Below are positions 41,789 to 49,891 of a stretch of 64,000 nucleotides of DNA, one piece after another. A model generated the notes under the pieces. It was given only the letters and a program-made list of their open reading frames with translations, was not told the DNA's origin and searched no databases. Position 1 is the stretch's first letter. Every line of letters begins with the position of its first letter. A program made the position numbers and the translations under genes. The DNA comes from Deinococcus radiotolerans (lineage in GTDB: Bacteria > Deinococcota > Deinococci > Deinococcales > Deinococcaceae): contig NZ_BMPE01000009.1 in assembly GCF_014647435.1 (NCBI RefSeq), positions 62,001 to 126,000 of the forward strand, read 5' to 3'.

Positions 41789-42374
41789 GTGAGCATCTTA
41801 AAGACTCCGTGAAGATGAATTGATCAGTCCTTACGTTTCGCTGCTCACGTCCCCGGAGGTTCTACCTGGGTTCAACGCACTCAGGAGTCGCCCAGCCAAG
41901 CGAGTATCAATCCAGTAATCCGTACCTGCGCGGTCAGGACTGGGATTACCGGATGTGAGGCAACGAGTGCCAGCTCATCGTGCTGGACGCGTTCGACAAG
42001 ACGACCCTGTTGGGCACAGTGCGCGCCGCCGGGTTCAATCAAGCTAACGCCAGCGTCGGACTGGCCTGATGCCCGACCGAGGGGCTGGCCGCTGACAGTC
42101 AGCTGAGAACCAGTGAAGCCCGCACGTACGAGCAGAAGGCCAGCAGGCAGGAGAGCGGGCAGCGAGACCAGACCTCACCGGCAGTAGCCGGCGTGGTCCG
42201 GCAGGCGACGGTCTGGGACAGACTGATAGCGGGCGCAGGCCGCCTGAAGATCGCGCCGGACCACACCGGGTTTCTGGCAGGGGTCAGCTGCGTGCTCATC
42301 CCGCGCCGCACGCCGTTCCAGGCGCTCTCAGCGTGGCCGGCGGGGTGCCTCCCTGAGCATCTGGGTGGGATGGA
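41789..42374. other. Gene-poor stretch with decayed coding text
   Basis: These 586 bases between two response regulators hold no intact gene. The plus strand at 41914-42069 reads like a broken gene (listed separately). Confidence 0.4.
41914..42069 (+). pseudogene. Decayed coding remnant, family unknown
   Basis: One frame reads SNPYLRGQDWDYRM, then a TGA at 41956, then GNECQLIVLDAFDKTTLLGT and VRAAGFNQANASVGLA before a TGA at 42067. The text on both sides of the first stop is protein-like and joins smoothly if one base changed. It has no start codon context. It could be a fragment of a lost gene or mobile element; I cannot name it. Confidence 0.3.
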
Positions 42375-42827
42375 TCAGTTGGGCGGATTGAGGCGCTGGC
42401 GGTAGCGGACCTCACTCCAGAACCGGACGAAGTCCTCCACCTGTACCACGAACCCCGAAAATTCCGGCTGCTTGACTAGGTACGAACTGACGATCAATTC
42501 GTACGCCTGATCAATGTCCTGCGGACGGTCGGAGGTGGTGAGCATCACGACAGGCAGGTGCCGCAGGGTCAAGTCCGCGCGGATGGCGGCCAGCACCTCG
42601 AAGCCGCTGAGGCCCGGCATGTTGATGTCCAGCAGGATCACGTCCGGCAGGGCGTGCCGCGCCCCCTGCGCCCGCAGCCAGGTCAGGGCGGCCGCGCCGT
42701 CCTGGATGATCTTGACGCTGACCTGCGCGGCCTGCAGCTCGAAGGCTTCCTGGGCCAGGAGGCAGTCGGCTGGATTGTCGTCGACCATCAGGGCGTGCAG
42801 GTGACGGTGGGGGAGGTGAGCGGTCAT
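42375..42827 (-). CDS. Single-domain response regulator (Rcp/CheY-like)
   Basis: A 150-residue receiver from the ATG at 42827; an upstream in-frame start at 42845 is possible. It has acidic residues D16-D17 (LMVDDNPAD), phosphoacceptor D67 in VILLDINMPGLSGFEVL, VVMLTTSD for the Thr switch and SYLVKQP for the Lys. It has no output domain. It resembles the receiver at 41366-41788 in length and signatures and is divergent from the third at 42957. Confidence 0.92.
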   Translation of the reverse strand: MTAHLPHRHLHALMVDDNPADCLLAQEAFELQAAQVSVKIIQDGAAALTWLRAQGARHALPDVILLDINMPGLSGFEVLAAIRADLTLRHLPVVMLTTSDRPQDIDQAYELIVSSYLVKQPEFSGFVVQVEDFVRFWSEVRYRQRLNPPN

Positions 42828-42956
42828 CTTCGCGTAGCCTCGCACACGGCGGCGCCAGTCACCACTGCCGGGCAGAGACTGAACAAATGTTTAAGGTTTG
42901 TTCAGGTCAGGGTGGGTGGCGCCCACAAGTTGACCGGTCGCCTGCATACTGGCGGG

Positions 42957-43391
42957 ATGGAACCGTTCCGACTCCTGCTGGTGGACGACCAGATGACCGA
43001 AATCCTGCTGGTGGAAGCTATGCTGGACGGCGGGCCAGACCAGGTGGACCTGGTCGGAGTGTGCTCGGGGGACGCGGCGCTGGACTATCTGGACAGCAGT
43101 CTGGTGCTGCCGCACCTGATTCTGCTGGACCTGAATCTGGCGGGCATGTGTGGGCTGGCGGTGCTGCGGGCGGTGCGGGCGTCGGAGCGGTTACGGGACC
43201 TGCCCGTGGTGATGCGCAGCGGCAGCCAGGACCCAGCGGACTGGGAGGCGGCGGTGGCTGCCGGCGCGAGCGGGTACCTCGTGAAGCCCGTCCTGTTTGA
43301 CGCGTTGGAGGCGCAGGTGCAGAAGCTGCTGGCGGACTGGCAGCACCTGCGGCGCCGGAGTCCGCAGGCCGGGCTGGCCACCGCCGGCTGA
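42957..43391 (+). CDS. Single-domain response regulator, slightly divergent
   Basis: A 144-residue receiver with D10-D11 (LLLVDDQMTE), phosphoacceptor D58 in LILLDLNLAGMCGLAVL and Lys in GYLVKPV. Two spots differ from its neighbours: the usual MPG after the phosphorylated Asp is LAG, and the switch segment is VVMRSGS in place of VVMLTTS. Both changes are unusual but keep the hydroxyl residue. The ATG at 42957 follows a weak GGCGGG. Confidence 0.88.
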   Translation: MEPFRLLLVDDQMTEILLVEAMLDGGPDQVDLVGVCSGDAALDYLDSSLVLPHLILLDLNLAGMCGLAVLRAVRASERLRDLPVVMRSGSQDPADWEAAVAAGASGYLVKPVLFDALEAQVQKLLADWQHLRRRSPQAGLATAG

Positions 43392-43428
43392 GCGCCTGAC
43401 TCAGGAGCGGACCAGACGGCACTGAGGT

Positions 43429-43449
43429 CAGCAGATACCCTGTCTGCTG
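43429..43449. terminator. Hairpin between convergent genes
   Basis: CAGCAGA (43429-43435) and TCTGCTG (43443-43449) form a perfect 7-bp stem with a 7-base loop, between the response regulator ending at 43391 and the polymerase gene ending at 43568. No T-run follows. Confidence 0.4.
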
Positions 43450-43567
43450 CTGGGTATGTGGATGACAGGCAACCTGGCCTGAATACGTGGGTCTCGTGTT
43501 GGGTTGAAGGAGCTCGCAGGTTAGGGGCGGAGGGAAGCCCAGTCGACGGGATCACGCGCTCGCCTGC

Positions 43568-45868
43568 TCATGAGTCTTCAGCCACTGGTCGCCAGCGCAC
43601 CTGCATCTCGTGAACGTCCCGGTCGAACAGGCCGCCTCCCCGACCACTGAACAGCTGCGCCCAGTCTGCCGGGTCCAGCGCTTTGCGCAGCCGCGTCGCG
43701 TAGTTCTGCACGAGGGCCGCCCGGTAGTGCCCCGCGTCGTAATCCCGTCCGTCTGGGTCGGTGACGACGGTCAGGCCCTGCCCGGCCCGCACGTACAGGT
43801 CCAGCCGGTCCCCCACGCGGAAGTCCAGCCCGGCGTGCCACGCCGCTTCCAGATGCGCCTCCCGGCGCTGCGCCCGGGTCTGCGTGTAGTCGGCGCGGGC
43901 CTTCCCGATCCGCACGCGGGTGCTGACGTCGGCGTTCGTGAGGACGCGACCGGCCAGTCGGGCCGACGTGTCCTCGAAGGCCGCTTGCACGCCCGGCACG
44001 TCTGCGCGCAGCAGCGCGTGCAGCGCCGACCGGAGAAACTGGGTGCCGTACCGCTCGGACCGGCTGGACTCGAACGACGTGCCACTGAGTTCCAGGGAGC
44101 CGTCGTGGCGGAGCAGCACGTAGTTCTTCACCTGATGGCTCAGCATGGCCTGCGCGCGCCCATCGAACTCCAGCGTGATGCCCTCCGGCAGGTCCGCCGC
44201 GACCTCGCGGATCAGCGCCCGCTCCGCCGCTTCCCCCAGGTCCACCTGGGTGCTGAAGTACACGCCGTCCGTGTCTGATTCGATCAGCTGCACGCCCCGC
44301 GCCTCCAGCGCGGCCGTCACCCGCTGAAGCAGCGCCCGCCCCCGCGCCGTCACCCGGTCCGCGGCTTCCCGGTCACCCAGCCGCGCCAGCCGCCCGGCCC
44401 CCAGGTACCCGTAGGCGGCGTTCACGACCAGTTTCATAGCGTCCTGCATGGCGTGGTGCTCCCGGCGCTCGGCGCCGCTAAGCGCCGGGTGGCGCGCCTG
44501 CTGCTTGTGCGTCAGCCGCTGGCTCGTCAGGTCGCTCACGATCCGGTGGAAGGCCCCCAGTTCGTCCTGCCGCGGGCCGATCCCCTCGGCCCGGATGATG
44601 CTGGGGTACATGCTCGCCACGTCCGCCTTGACGACATGCGGCAGCACACCCTCCGCGTGCAGCTGGACGTGCCCGCCCCGGTGCGGGTCGCGCGGGCGTT
44701 CCTCCGGCGCGGGGAACGGCCGCCCCGCTTCAACGTAGGCGCGGATCAGCATCGGCTCCAGGACGCCCTTGGCCGGGCCGGCCCGCGGCAGGCGGTGGTA
44801 CGGGCGCGGGGTCAGGCGGGCCAGCGCGAAACTCGGGGCCAGCACGATCCGGGCCAGGGCGTCCACCTCCTGCACGTCCTGCCGCGCGTACGCCCGGACC
44901 AGCTTCGGCTGATCCCGGTAGGTCTGGACGATCTCCGCGCCTTCCAGGTACACCCGGTCCTCTGGCGCGATGCCGAAGTGCCGCGCGGCAGCTTTCAGAC
45001 CGCTGGACGGCAGGTTCAGGCGGCGCACGGCGTCGAGTGTGTCGAGGATCTCCCGGCCTGGGCACACCCACAGCGGTGTGCGGCTCCCGTCGTCCACCGT
45101 CCAGGGCACGCCGTCTCCCGCCCGGCCGAGCCGGAAGGGAATTCCGTGCCGGCGGGCGCGGGCGGTGATGAACGGCAGGTCGAAGCCGTGAATGAAGTGA
45201 TTCTCGATGACGTCCGGGTCACGCCCGTGCACGAGCGCCAGGAACGCCTCGATGATTGCAGCTTCCTGCGCGGGGCGGCGCGCCTCAAGCAGCGTCTCCA
45301 GGCCGCGGTTGTCCCGCACGGCAATCAGGAAGATCCGCCCCTCGTCGGGGCTCAGGGCGGTGGTTTCCAGGTCGAACTGCATCCGGACCGGCTGATCGAA
45401 CGTGAGGCCCTGATGGTACGTCTGCCGGGTCGCGATGAGGTACTGCTCGGCGTACCCCAGGCGGATGTACCCGCTCAGGTCACCCAGCGCGGGCCGCGTA
45501 CTCAGCCCCCGCGCCCGCAGGGCGCCGCGCTGGATCTCGCCCTCCAGCTGCCGGGGTGAGGGGCCACTCAGCAGGTACCGGTACGCGCGGGCGTGCACCG
45601 GACCGTCCGGCGCGAGGTCCTGCGCGTGATAGGCGGCGTCAGCCGGGGCGGGTCCGGGCGACACGGCAAGCTGATCACCGAGGTGCCCGAGGTCACCCAG
45701 GTGCCGGGCATACAGCCAGCCCCGCTGCTGGGCGCGGTGCACGTGACCTTCGCCCGTGACCGCGTCACGCTGCCAGACGTGCACCGCCCCATCCGCGGAA
45801 GCGTGCACCGACACGATGCCCGCGTGGGGAGAGGCATCAGCGGTCAGGCCAGGAACGGGGTCAGACAT
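43568..45868 (-). CDS. Family B DNA polymerase (Pol II-like) with 3'-5' exonuclease
   Basis: A 766-residue enzyme. The proofreading exonuclease has D166/E168 in FDLETT, N223...D230 in ENHFIHGFDLPF and Y327...D331 in AYARQD. The polymerase has the A motif KADVASMYPSII (D416), the B helix KLVVNAAYGYLGA and the C motif SDTDG (D532, D534). All catalytic carboxylates are present. Family B polymerases in bacteria usually act in repair or damage bypass. The start is uncertain: ATGs at 45868 and 45877 both lack a good ribosome site. The gene stands alone, with no repair partner beside it. Confidence 0.93.
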   Translation of the reverse strand: MSDPVPGLTADASPHAGIVSVHASADGAVHVWQRDAVTGEGHVHRAQQRGWLYARHLGDLGHLGDQLAVSPGPAPADAAYHAQDLAPDGPVHARAYRYLLSGPSPRQLEGEIQRGALRARGLSTRPALGDLSGYIRLGYAEQYLIATRQTYHQGLTFDQPVRMQFDLETTALSPDEGRIFLIAVRDNRGLETLLEARRPAQEAAIIEAFLALVHGRDPDVIENHFIHGFDLPFITARARRHGIPFRLGRAGDGVPWTVDDGSRTPLWVCPGREILDTLDAVRRLNLPSSGLKAAARHFGIAPEDRVYLEGAEIVQTYRDQPKLVRAYARQDVQEVDALARIVLAPSFALARLTPRPYHRLPRAGPAKGVLEPMLIRAYVEAGRPFPAPEERPRDPHRGGHVQLHAEGVLPHVVKADVASMYPSIIRAEGIGPRQDELGAFHRIVSDLTSQRLTHKQQARHPALSGAERREHHAMQDAMKLVVNAAYGYLGAGRLARLGDREAADRVTARGRALLQRVTAALEARGVQLIESDTDGVYFSTQVDLGEAAERALIREVAADLPEGITLEFDGRAQAMLSHQVKNYVLLRHDGSLELSGTSFESSRSERYGTQFLRSALHALLRADVPGVQAAFEDTSARLAGRVLTNADVSTRVRIGKARADYTQTRAQRREAHLEAAWHAGLDFRVGDRLDLYVRAGQGLTVVTDPDGRDYDAGHYRAALVQNYATRLRKALDPADWAQLFSGRGGGLFDRDVHEMQVRWRPVAEDS

Positions 45869-46232
45869 CCCTGACATCATCCCCCGTCCCGCTCTGGAGA
45901 AGGCCTGAACGGTCACCGGGTCGGCCCTGCCGGGGCTCCGGGAAGGGACCTGGGCAGGTGGTCTCTCCGCGATCAGCTTGCCGCGTGAACTCTGGAGTGA
46001 ACCGCGGTGCCTGGGCCTCGGTGCGGGTGGGACAGCCCGGGCGCTCGCGTGGCGTCGGCCAGGTCAGACCAGTGAGGGCAACATCGGCGGTCCCATCTGC
46101 ATGCCCCACCGGCTGACCTACTGCACTCTGGCCGCGTGAGTCAGCCGATGCCGGCCGCCCCGGTGCGAACCGGACCCCGGGGCTGCTGGCAGAAGTGGGT
46201 CCACACCCGCGGTCTCCTCCCTCAAACCCCGG
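45869..46232. other. Intergenic region upstream of the polymerase gene
   Basis: These 364 bases presumably include the polymerase promoter. No gene, dyad or strong promoter was recognised. Confidence 0.4.
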
Positions 46233-46883
46233 TCAGGGTCTGAGCAGCGGGGTCAGCCAGGCGTTCACGTCGGCCACTTCCGGCGCGGCGATCTCGTGAC
46301 CCAGGTCGTACTCGCGGTAGGTCAGCTGGGTGCCCAGGTCGCGGAGCAGGGCGTGGCTGGCGCGGCCGTGGTGGATGCCGAGTTTCGCGTCGTGTACGCC
46401 GTGCGCCACGAAGACGTTCGTGCCGCGCACCTGCTCTGTGGGGGCGAAGGTCGGCTGCGCTTCAGGCAGGATGCGGCCGGACAGCATGACGAGGCCAGCC
46501 ACCAGGTCCGGCCGGGACAGCGTGACGCTCGCGCCGATAATCGCGCCCTGCGAGAAGCCCAGGAGGAACACCTGTTCCGGGTCGAATCCGTGAGCCTGGA
46601 TGAGCTGCGGGATGAATTCGGTCAGGGCGGCGCGGCTGGCTTCCGCCTGCGCGGCGTCCGGCACGGGCTCTGGCGTGAAGCGCACGTTGAAGAACGCGAA
46701 GCCGTCCGGGCTGATCTGCAGAGGAGCGCGCACGCTGACGACCGCGAACCTCGGGTCGAGCTGCCCGGCGAGCGGCAGCAGGTTGCGTTCATTGCCGCCC
46801 ACGCCGTGGAGCAGGACCAGGACGGGCGCGCCGTGCAGCGGGCCGGAGCGGGGTGGGCGCAGGTCGTACGTCAGGGCGCTCAC
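46233..46883 (-). CDS. Alpha/beta hydrolase (phospholipase/carboxylesterase, MhqD-like)
   Basis: A 216-residue serine hydrolase. The nucleophile elbow is GFSQGA at about 109-114; the Asp is in AHGVHDAKLG and the His in DLGHEIA, giving a complete triad. LLHGVGGNERNLLPLA provides the oxyanion loop. This is the layout of the carboxylesterase YodD/MhqD, which in Bacillus belongs to the quinone-resistance regulon of MhqR. The start overlaps the VOC gene stop by 4 bases. Confidence 0.88.
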   Translation of the reverse strand: MSALTYDLRPPRSGPLHGAPVLVLLHGVGGNERNLLPLAGQLDPRFAVVSVRAPLQISPDGFAFFNVRFTPEPVPDAAQAEASRAALTEFIPQLIQAHGFDPEQVFLLGFSQGAIIGASVTLSRPDLVAGLVMLSGRILPEAQPTFAPTEQVRGTNVFVAHGVHDAKLGIHHGRASHALLRDLGTQLTYREYDLGHEIAAPEVADVNAWLTPLLRP

Positions 46884-47755
46884 GCGGCGGACCCGGCCGC
46901 GAAGCGCAGGACGTTCCCAGCCGGGTCCTGCACATCAAGGAGCGCCCCCGAGCGTATGAAGGGGATATCTGCGGCCTGAAGGCGGCGTTCAAGGGCGTCC
47001 AGGTCACTCTGGTAAGGGAGCAGCGCATTCACCCGCAGCAGCTGGCTGCGGTTCTGTGGTGCGGGCGGGTTGCCGGCGCTCTGCCAGGTGTTCAGCCCAA
47101 GGTGGTGGTGGTAGCCGCCGACCGATACGAACAGCGCGCCCGGCCACCGCGAGACCACGTCGAAGCCCAGGACGTCCCGGTAGAAGGTATGCGTGGCGGC
47201 GAGGTCCGCGACGCGCAGGTGCACGTGTCCCATGACCGTGCCGGCGGGCAGGTCCGTGAACGGCGTGTCCGCGCCAGGTTCGGTCAGCAGGCTGTCCAGG
47301 TCGATGGGGTCGCCCGCCATCTGCACTTCGCCGCCGTGCCAGCGCCATTCGTGGCTGGGCCGGTCGCGGTAGACCTCGATGCCGTGCCCGTCGGGGTCGT
47401 TGAGGTAGAACGCTTCGCTGACCATGTGGTCACTCTGTCCGACGCGGACGCCGAGACGCGCGGCGTGCTGCACCCAGCGGGCCAGGTCCGCCCGGGTGGG
47501 CAGCAGGACCGCGAGGTGGTACAGCCCCGGAGCTGCTGGATGAACCGGCTGATGGCCGGCCCGCGCGGCGAGCCTCACCAGGGGGCGGTCCGGTCGGCCC
47601 AGCGTGGCGTCCTCGCCCCGCTCGAGGAGGGTCATGCCGAGGACCTGCGTGTAGAAGGCGACGCTGCGGTTCAGGTCCGCTACGGTCAGTTCAACCGGGC
47701 CCAGGGTCAGGGGTCCAGAGGTCAGCAGGGAGGAGGGAGAGGTGGGCTGGGTCAT
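46880..47755 (-). CDS. VOC-family ring-cleavage dioxygenase-like protein (MhqO/CatE-like)
   Basis: A 291-residue protein with two vicinal-oxygen-chelate modules. The first has GPVELTVADLNRSVAFYTQVLGM and GLYHLAVLLP with GIEVYRDRP. The second has GHVHLRVADLAATHTFYRDVL and ends in DPAGNVLRF. The His-His-Glu metal ligands expected for an extradiol-type site are available in these blocks. In Bacillus the homologous MhqO and CatE act on hydroquinones and catechols. It is cotranscribed with the hydrolase and with DoxX. Confidence 0.88.
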   Translation of the reverse strand: MTQPTSPSSLLTSGPLTLGPVELTVADLNRSVAFYTQVLGMTLLERGEDATLGRPDRPLVRLAARAGHQPVHPAAPGLYHLAVLLPTRADLARWVQHAARLGVRVGQSDHMVSEAFYLNDPDGHGIEVYRDRPSHEWRWHGGEVQMAGDPIDLDSLLTEPGADTPFTDLPAGTVMGHVHLRVADLAATHTFYRDVLGFDVVSRWPGALFVSVGGYHHHLGLNTWQSAGNPPAPQNRSQLLRVNALLPYQSDLDALERRLQAADIPFIRSGALLDVQDPAGNVLRFAAGSAA

Positions 47756-47836
47756 GGGGGCACTCCTTGGGGGTGGGCAGGCATGGAGGTCGTGCGGGCG
47801 TTGGGTCGGCGGGCGGTCAGCGGCGCTGCCGGTGCG

Positions 47837-48271
47837 TCAGTTCCGGGCGCGGCTGGGGCGGCGGGCGTCGAGGGCGTAGGCGCCGGCGCCTGTCAGGGCC
47901 AGGGTGAGGCTGGCGGCAAGCAGGGCTAGGGGGAACTCGGCGCCGTCCGGGTTGAAGAAACCGGCCTTGAGGTGCACGAGGATGAGGGCGCCGACCATGT
48001 CGGTGGCGAGCAGCGCGGCGGCCACGCGGGTGAAGAGCCCGGCGGCGAGCGCGGCGCCGCCGATGAGTTCGGACAGGGCGATCAGCGGCGCCATGAGGGC
48101 CGGGAGGGGAACGCCCATCTGCGTGAAGGCGCCGGTGGTCCCGGGGAGGGTGTAGATGGCGAGCTTCTGGTAGCCGTGAGCGATGAAGATCAGGCCGATG
48201 GTGACGCGTAGCATGGTCAAGGCGAGGTCGGTACGCTGAAGGGTGGTGCGGGTAGGGCTATGGGTGGTCAT
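47837..48271 (-). CDS. DoxX-family membrane protein (MhqP-like)
   Basis: A 144-residue inner-membrane protein with four hydrophobic helices, the DoxX fold: VTIGLIFIAHGYQKL at about 25, ALIALSELIGGAALAAGLF at about 61, ALLATDMVGALILVHL at about 86 and LALLAASLTLALTGAGAY at about 115. AAGGAGTTGAG precedes the ATG. It is the first gene of the DoxX-VOC-hydrolase unit. In Bacillus the equivalent gene mhqP sits beside mhqO under MhqR. Confidence 0.9.
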   Translation of the reverse strand: MTTHSPTRTTLQRTDLALTMLRVTIGLIFIAHGYQKLAIYTLPGTTGAFTQMGVPLPALMAPLIALSELIGGAALAAGLFTRVAAALLATDMVGALILVHLKAGFFNPDGAEFPLALLAASLTLALTGAGAYALDARRPSRARN

Positions 48272-48299
48272 CTCAACTCCTTGGTGTGGTCACGATAGA

Positions 48300-48313
48300 C
48301 GTGATAACGAGTA
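48300..48313. promoter_or_regulatory. Probable MarR-regulator site before the doxX gene
   Basis: CGTGATAACG (48300-48309) matches the palindrome CGTTATAACG at the MarR promoter in nine of ten bases, and ATAACGAGTA (48304-48313) is identical in both. On the minus strand it lies between a weak CGTACA and TATCGT pair, the same placement as at the MarR gene. Confidence 0.65.
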
Positions 48314-48337
48314 TTTGTACGATTGAGAAAGATGGTT

Positions 48338-48784
48338 TCAGTCCGTGTCCTGCTGCGCTATTTCTTGAAGAAGGTCGAGCAGCAGGGCCAGACGGTCGGG
48401 CGTCAGCTGCCGGAACTGCTGGCGGTGCAGCGCTGCCACCGGCGCATCGAACTGGTCCACGGTGGCGCGGCCCTGAGGAGTCAGGCGGGTCAGGAGCACG
48501 CGGCGGTCCTGTTCACTGCGCAGGCGCTCCACGAGACCCTGCTTCTGCATGCGGTCAAGCAGCCGGGTGACGTCCGGGTCTTTGTTGAGGAGCTGGGACG
48601 CGACCTCTCCGCAGGTCAGGGCCTGTGCCCCGGCGCCGCGCAGGATCCGCAACACGTTGTACTGCGTCACGCTTAGGCCCTCAGGCTTGAGCAGAAGCTC
48701 CACCTCGTCTTTCAGCCGCAGGGCCAGCACCTGCAGGGTGAGGTACGTGGACTGTTCGAGGTGGCGTGGGTCTGTGGTCATCAT
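48338..48784 (-). CDS. MarR-family repressor (MhqR-like)
   Basis: A 148-residue winged-helix dimeric regulator. The recognition region is LTCGEVASQLLNKDPDVTRLLDRM (about 56-79), followed by the wing RLRSEQDRRVLLTRLTPQG. A single Cys (C58) lies at the start of the HTH. The gene shares its strand with the DoxX-VOC-hydrolase unit directly downstream (66 bases between the genes), and near-identical operators lie before each. It probably represses itself and that unit and is relieved by quinones or other electrophiles, by analogy with MhqR. Two adjacent ATGs (48784, 48781) are possible. Confidence 0.9.
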   Translation of the reverse strand: MMTTDPRHLEQSTYLTLQVLALRLKDEVELLLKPEGLSVTQYNVLRILRGAGAQALTCGEVASQLLNKDPDVTRLLDRMQKQGLVERLRSEQDRRVLLTRLTPQGRATVDQFDAPVAALHRQQFRQLTPDRLALLLDLLQEIAQQDTD

Positions 48785-48801
48785 CCGCTGCTTCCACCGA
48801 A

Positions 48802-48830
48802 AATATATTCGTTATAACGAGTAATGTCAA
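48802..48830 (-). promoter_or_regulatory. MarR promoter with palindromic operator in the spacer
   Basis: On the minus strand TTGACA (48830-48825) and TATATT (48807-48802) are spaced by 17 bases, a near-consensus promoter. The perfect 12-bp palindrome TCGTTATAACGA (48809-48820) lies inside the spacer, so a bound repressor would block RNA polymerase. The leader is short. Confidence 0.88.
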
Positions 48831-49243
48831 TCCGGGCATCTGCGGTGCTCAGAGGTTGACAACAGCACTTCACCAGGACCAGAGGCCATCCAGGTTGCAC
48901 GCCGGGCATGGACGCATCGGCACCAGGCACAGTGCCCCCCGCCTGCACAACGCCATCGGGGCGCGCCGCAGTTCAGAAGGCCAACCCAGCGCCAGCCTTC
49001 ACCCTGTTCACTTGACAGACTGATCCACTCCAACCCTCGAACACCCAATGTCCGGCCTGCACAATAGGGCGTTCCAGCGGCGCTTCAGCACACAGCGCAC
49101 TCGCAGATCTTCCTGATGGAGCCCACGGGCTCACAGCGGTGACGGAGAGGGCCGCACTTGCGCTGTCAACCAGTCGACCTGAAGCTGAGCAAACCGCACT
49201 CATGCGTCTGGAGGGCAGTCTGCGCGGAAATCCCAGGTGATCG
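48831..49243. other. Intergenic region between MarR and DUF4956 genes
   Basis: Upstream of the MarR promoter, more than 400 bases carry no recognised gene or repeat. Confidence 0.4.
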
Positions 49244-49891
49244 TCAGTCCTCAGCAGCCCAGGTTGGTAATGGCCGCGGGCCCCTATCTGCTGAATCCGC
49301 AGGCTCCTGTGGTTGGCGGTAGACCCGCAGGGTCGCGACGTCCTTGACGAAATCGACCTCCGTCACGTCGACGCGCGTGATCATCCAGCCGGTTCTGGCG
49401 CTCAGGTCGGCCAGCAGGTCGGCCCGGCGCTCCGGGCGGATCAGGTCGACCCGTTCGTACTGCACGGTCTGCCGCACCTCGCGGGCTTGTGCAGGGAGAC
49501 CGAGCAGTCGGCCCTGCTCAGCCAGCCCGGTGATCAGGAGCACCGCTCCGTTGACCACAGCGAAATCCAGCAGGGTGAAGCGCCCCAGGGCGTTGAGCAT
49601 CGCCAGGGCCGTCACAATGAACAGGTACGTCAGGGCCTTGTTGGAGATCCCCTCGGTGCGGTAGCGCAGCAGTCCGAACACGGCAAACAACCCGAACCCG
49701 AAACTGGCCGGGAGGTCCAGGGTCTTGAGCACGTACGCGACGAGGAAGATCGTCAGTCCGAACATGAACAGGCTGAACGACAGGTCACGGTCCCGCTGCG
49801 CCGGGTAGTACAGCCAGCGGACCAGCACGAGAGTGGCCGCGAAATTCAGTGCTAGCCGGATCAGGAAATCGTGTGGGAGGCTGGAGAGCAT
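49244..49891 (-). CDS. DUF4956 membrane protein
   Basis: A 215-residue protein with four hydrophobic helices in the first 125 residues (FLIRLALNFAATLVLVRWLYYP, then SFSLFMFGLTIFLVAYVL, then two more) and a cytoplasmic C-terminal domain. GFGLFAVFGLLRYRTEGI is the family signature. The start at 49891 overlaps the VTC stop as TGATG; an in-frame ATG at 49918 is possible. DUF4956 genes are recurrently linked to CotH and VTC-domain genes, as here. The function is unknown but likely concerns polyphosphate or a surface phosphoprotein. Confidence 0.88.
   Translation of the reverse strand: MLSSLPHDFLIRLALNFAATLVLVRWLYYPAQRDRDLSFSLFMFGLTIFLVAYVLKTLDLPASFGFGLFAVFGLLRYRTEGISNKALTYLFIVTALAMLNALGRFTLLDFAVVNGAVLLITGLAEQGRLLGLPAQAREVRQTVQYERVDLIRPERRADLLADLSARTGWMITRVDVTEVDFVKDVATLRVYRQPQEPADSADRGPRPLPTWAAED

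Noticed and set aside
42030..42050. GGGTTCAATC resembling a tRNA T-arm
   Set aside because: No acceptor stem, anticodon arm or D-arm can be folded around it.
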